From assembly GCA_002367635.1 (NCBI GenBank), contig DFDI01000041.1, positions 5,132-13,609 on the forward strand: 8,478 nt of DNA. Direction: 5' to 3'. The number at the start of each line of letters is the position of its first letter. Within the stretch, counting starts at the first letter, position 1. Made by a program: the position numbers and the translations under genes. The notes beneath the pieces are model-generated. The model saw only the letters and a list, made by a program, of their open reading frames with translations. It made no database searches and was not told the origin of the DNA. Positions 6,606-8,478 of the stretch are shown one piece after another. This stretch comes from Betaproteobacteria bacterium UBA3031 (GTDB lineage Bacteria; Pseudomonadota; Gammaproteobacteria; Burkholderiales; Eutrophovitaceae).

Positions 6606-7727
6606 ATGACCAATACTTTTTATAACGGCTTAATTCATAAATATCGGGATAGACTTCCTGTCAGTGACTCAACGAGAATCATTTCATTAAACGAAGGCAA
6701 TACGCCGCTTATTGAGCTGAAAAACCTGCCTGAGCGCTTGGGATGGGATCTTCAGGTGTTTTGTAAATTTGAGGGGTTAAATCCAACTGGTTCGTTTAAA
6801 GATCGAGGCATGACTATGGCTGTCACGAAAGCGGTTGAGTCGGGCGCCAAGGCCATTATTTGTGCATCTACAGGTAATACCTCAGCCTCAGCCGCAGCCT
6901 ATGCGGCGCGCGCGGGCATTAAAAGCTTCGTGTTGATTCCAGACGGTAAAATTTCATTGGGCAAGCTGTCGCAAGCCATGATGCATGGCGCCACCGTCAT
7001 TCAAATTAGAGGTAACTTTGATGATGGCATGCGGCTTGTTCAGGAGCTATCTTCGAGCATGCCTTTAAACTTGGTTAACTCCATTAACCCGTATCGTCTG
7101 CAAGGTCAAAAAACAATTGCTTTCGAAGTCATTGAGTCGTTAGGCGATGCGCCTGATTATCATGTCTTGCCGGTGGGTAATGCCGGTAACATTTCGGCAC
7201 ACTGGATTGGTTACAGCGAAGCTGCAGGTGAGAATTGTGGCAGTTGTAATTTGTGTAGTGGGGAGTGCACTCTTAGAGGTGATGTGCTCAGTACGAAAAG
7301 ACCTAAGATCGTGGGTTACCAAGCTTCAGGTGCTGCGCCATTTCTGAGGAAACACATGGTTGATTCGCCTGAGACGATTGCAACCGCGATTCGCATTGGT
7401 CATCCTGTGTCGTGGGATTTGGCATGGGCTGCGCAGAAAGAGTCGAAAGGTTGGTTTGAAGAGTGCACGGACGACGAAATATTACGAGCGCAGAAATTAC
7501 TGGCTGAGTCAGAGGGTATATTTTGTGAGCCTGCTTCGGCTATTTCAATAGCGGGTTTGACTAAGGATATCGAGAAAGGTCGGTACGAGAAGGGGGCGAA
7601 AATTGTATGCACACTTACGGGTCATGGTTTGAAGGACCCCGATACGGCAATAGCTCAAAGTGCAACGCCCGTCGTGGTTGATGCCAATCGCGATGAGATA
7701 AGCGCGATCATAAGCGATCTTTTGTGA
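6606..7727 (+). CDS. thrC: Threonine synthase with a cysteine-rich insertion
   Basis: ThrC converts O-phosphohomoserine to threonine and phosphate, the last step of the pathway started by hom. The 373-residue product is a fold-type II PLP enzyme of the short ThrC class. Features are ISLNEGNTPLIEL (26-38), the PLP lysine Lys65 in NPTGSFKDRG, ASTGNTSAS (87-95), the phosphate-binding loop PVGNAGN (189-195), VGYQASGAAPF (236-246), GIFCEPASA (304-312) and TLTGHGLKDP (336-345). Between the helix after GNAGN and the strand at KIVGYQA, most family members I recall have a short link of about nine residues. Here it is about 27 residues and contains Cys211, Cys214, Cys217 and Cys221 in C-x2-C-x2-C-x3-C spacing. 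The frame is clean across it, so it does not look like an error. The start has only a weak AGAAG site, inside a small TTCTT-TAG-AAGAA inverted repeat. The gene ends the alaC-hom-thrC block, with no clear terminator. Confidence 0.96.
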   Translation: MTNTFYNGLIHKYRDRLPVSDSTRIISLNEGNTPLIELKNLPERLGWDLQVFCKFEGLNPTGSFKDRGMTMAVTKAVESGAKAIICASTGNTSASAAAYAARAGIKSFVLIPDGKISLGKLSQAMMHGATVIQIRGNFDDGMRLVQELSSSMPLNLVNSINPYRLQGQKTIAFEVIESLGDAPDYHVLPVGNAGNISAHWIGYSEAAGENCGSCNLCSGECTLRGDVLSTKRPKIVGYQASGAAPFLRKHMVDSPETIATAIRIGHPVSWDLAWAAQKESKGWFEECTDDEILRAQKLLAESEGIFCEPASAISIAGLTKDIEKGRYEKGAKIVCTLTGHGLKDPDTAIAQSATPVVVDANRDEISAIISDLL

Positions 7728-7731
7728 AGCG

Positions 7732-8331
7732 CTACTTTATTGCTTGTAATTGCCAAACGAAGTGTGAGATTGAGCGTTTGACATACTTTTTGTGAGCGTT
7801 CTTGATCACATTAATTAACGAACGTTCTGCAGTCTGGGCGTATTTTGGATAGATCCTTTGCGCTTCGATAACTTTGAATTGCCCGGTAAAACCATAGCGC
7901 TTCGCGGCGGCGTTCTCGCCACAGAAGTATTGGTGTGTGCCCTCGGTGATGATATTCACGTGAGTCGGGTCTTGGAACGCTTCCGGTGAAGGAAACGCTG
8001 GTGTAGATGCGTAAAATAAGCCATTGGGTTGCAGTACGCGGTGAATTTCATTCATCAGCTCAACAAATGGATTCACAATAATTTTTCGCTCGTGATCGAC
8101 TGACTGCCTCGGGATGTGTTCAATAACGTCAAAAGCAGACACAGAGTTGAAATAGGAATCTACAAAAGGAATGGGCTCGCATACTAGGTTGCAGATTTTA
8201 AAGTGCTCATCGGGCTCTCTAGTTCCTAATGAGAGGTCGACGCCAAATAATTCTGATGCGTTATAGGGGTTGCGTGCATAGTCTCCGCAGCCTAAATCTA
8301 GATGCTTATTTGAGTTTTCAATAGTGTGCAT
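7732..8331 (-). CDS. Class I SAM-dependent methyltransferase, substrate unknown
   Basis: This 199-residue protein is a Methyltransf_11/25-type Rossmann methyltransferase. Motif I is LDLGCGDYARNPY (11-23), the acidic end of strand 2 is FGVDLS (29-34), and motif II/post-II is SAFDVIEHIPR (65-75). EIHRVLQPNGLFYASTP (95-111) follows, then DPTHVNIIT (121-129). The DPTHVN-type segment occurs in small methyltransferases often found with surface-glycan or unassigned genes, but nothing here identifies the substrate. The C-terminal 35 residues are strongly basic (NAHKKYVKRS). The gene starts 17 bp after the nadC stop, with an AAGGA about 12 nt upstream, so it is likely cotranscribed with nadC. It converges on thrC with only 4 bp between the two stop codons. 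There is no sign of truncation, although the protein is short for the superfamily. Confidence 0.85.
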   Translation of the reverse strand: MHTIENSNKHLDLGCGDYARNPYNASELFGVDLSLGTREPDEHFKICNLVCEPIPFVDSYFNSVSAFDVIEHIPRQSVDHERKIIVNPFVELMNEIHRVLQPNGLFYASTPAFPSPEAFQDPTHVNIITEGTHQYFCGENAAAKRYGFTGQFKVIEAQRIYPKYAQTAERSLINVIKNAHKKYVKRSISHFVWQLQAIK

Positions 8332-8348
8332 GCGTATTCTTTATTCCT

Positions 8349-8478
8349 TTAAAAGACAAGTCGCATTGAAAGATCGATTGAGTCAATATCTTTTGTTAAT
8401 GTGCCAATAGATATGCGATCAACGCCCGTCTCGGCGATAGCTACAATAGAGCTCATAGTGATGCCCCCAGACGCTTCC
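8349..8478 (-). CDS. nadC: NadC, quinolinate phosphoribosyltransferase (3' end only)
   Basis: The last 42 codons and TAA stop of a gene enter from the right edge. The fragment begins EASGGITMSSIVAIAETGVD and continues RISIGTLTKDIDSIDLSMRL before a two-residue end. The E-x-S-G-G motif, the AETGVDxIS(I/V)GxLTK segment and the DLSMR ending are characteristic of NadC, which makes nicotinate mononucleotide from quinolinate and PRPP in de novo NAD synthesis. These residues belong to the C-terminal part of the barrel that holds the PRPP phosphate. The fragment has no link to the amino-acid genes other than position; it is followed on the same strand by the small methyltransferase gene. Confidence 0.92.
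   Translation of the reverse strand, partial: EASGGITMSSIVAIAETGVDRISIGTLTKDIDSIDLSMRLVF

Noticed and set aside
1..8478. Novel defence, mobile or CRISPR system
   Set aside because: Almost every base is covered by recognisable core metabolic or conserved bacterial genes. There are no transposase or integrase frames, no direct-repeat arrays and no tRNA-like attachment site.

Overview
The window is a dense stretch of bacterial core metabolism with no mobile element, CRISPR array or RNA gene that I can see. The protein families point to a proteobacterium, most likely a gammaproteobacterium and possibly a betaproteobacterium. These families are succinylase-route DapD and DapC, PrmB, an ElyC/YdcF-type DUF218 protein, a Mth938/DUF498 protein, and an AlaC-type aminotransferase directly before hom and thrC. 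Base composition is moderate, below 50% GC by eye. Two genes are cut by the window edges: prmB at the left and nadC at the right.

Left half, minus strand, read from right to left: a DUF498/Mth938-like protein (3833 to 3456), an ElyC-like two-TM DUF218 protein (3450 to 2698), dapC (2603 to 1407), dapD (1370 to 549) and the 5' half of prmB (484 to the edge). dapC and dapD encode two consecutive steps of the succinylase route to meso-diaminopimelate and lysine, in reverse enzymatic order. dapE, the next step, is not between dapD and prmB.

Right half, plus strand: an alaC-type aminotransferase (3973-5202), hom (5258-6568) and thrC (6606-7727). Hom and ThrC are the first and last steps from aspartate semialdehyde to threonine, so the two divergent blocks carry both branches of the aspartate family, lysine/DAP and threonine. 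The shared control region lies at about 3834-3972. Beyond thrC, on the minus strand, lie a small SAM-dependent methyltransferase, convergent with thrC and 4 bp from it, and the last 42 codons of nadC.

Two points deserve a second look. (1) Threonine synthase carries an insertion with a perfect C-x2-C-x2-C-x3-C motif (Cys211, 214, 217, 221), the spacing of a ferredoxin-type [4Fe-4S] or other metal site, in a PLP enzyme family whose usual form has a short loop there. (2) A 19-codon mini-ORF exactly bridges alaC and hom. It starts in a TAATG overlap with the alaC stop, ends in a GTGA overlap with the likely hom start, and has its own AAGG ribosome-binding site. Several genes here (alaC, dapC, the DUF498 gene) lack a visible Shine-Dalgarno sequence.
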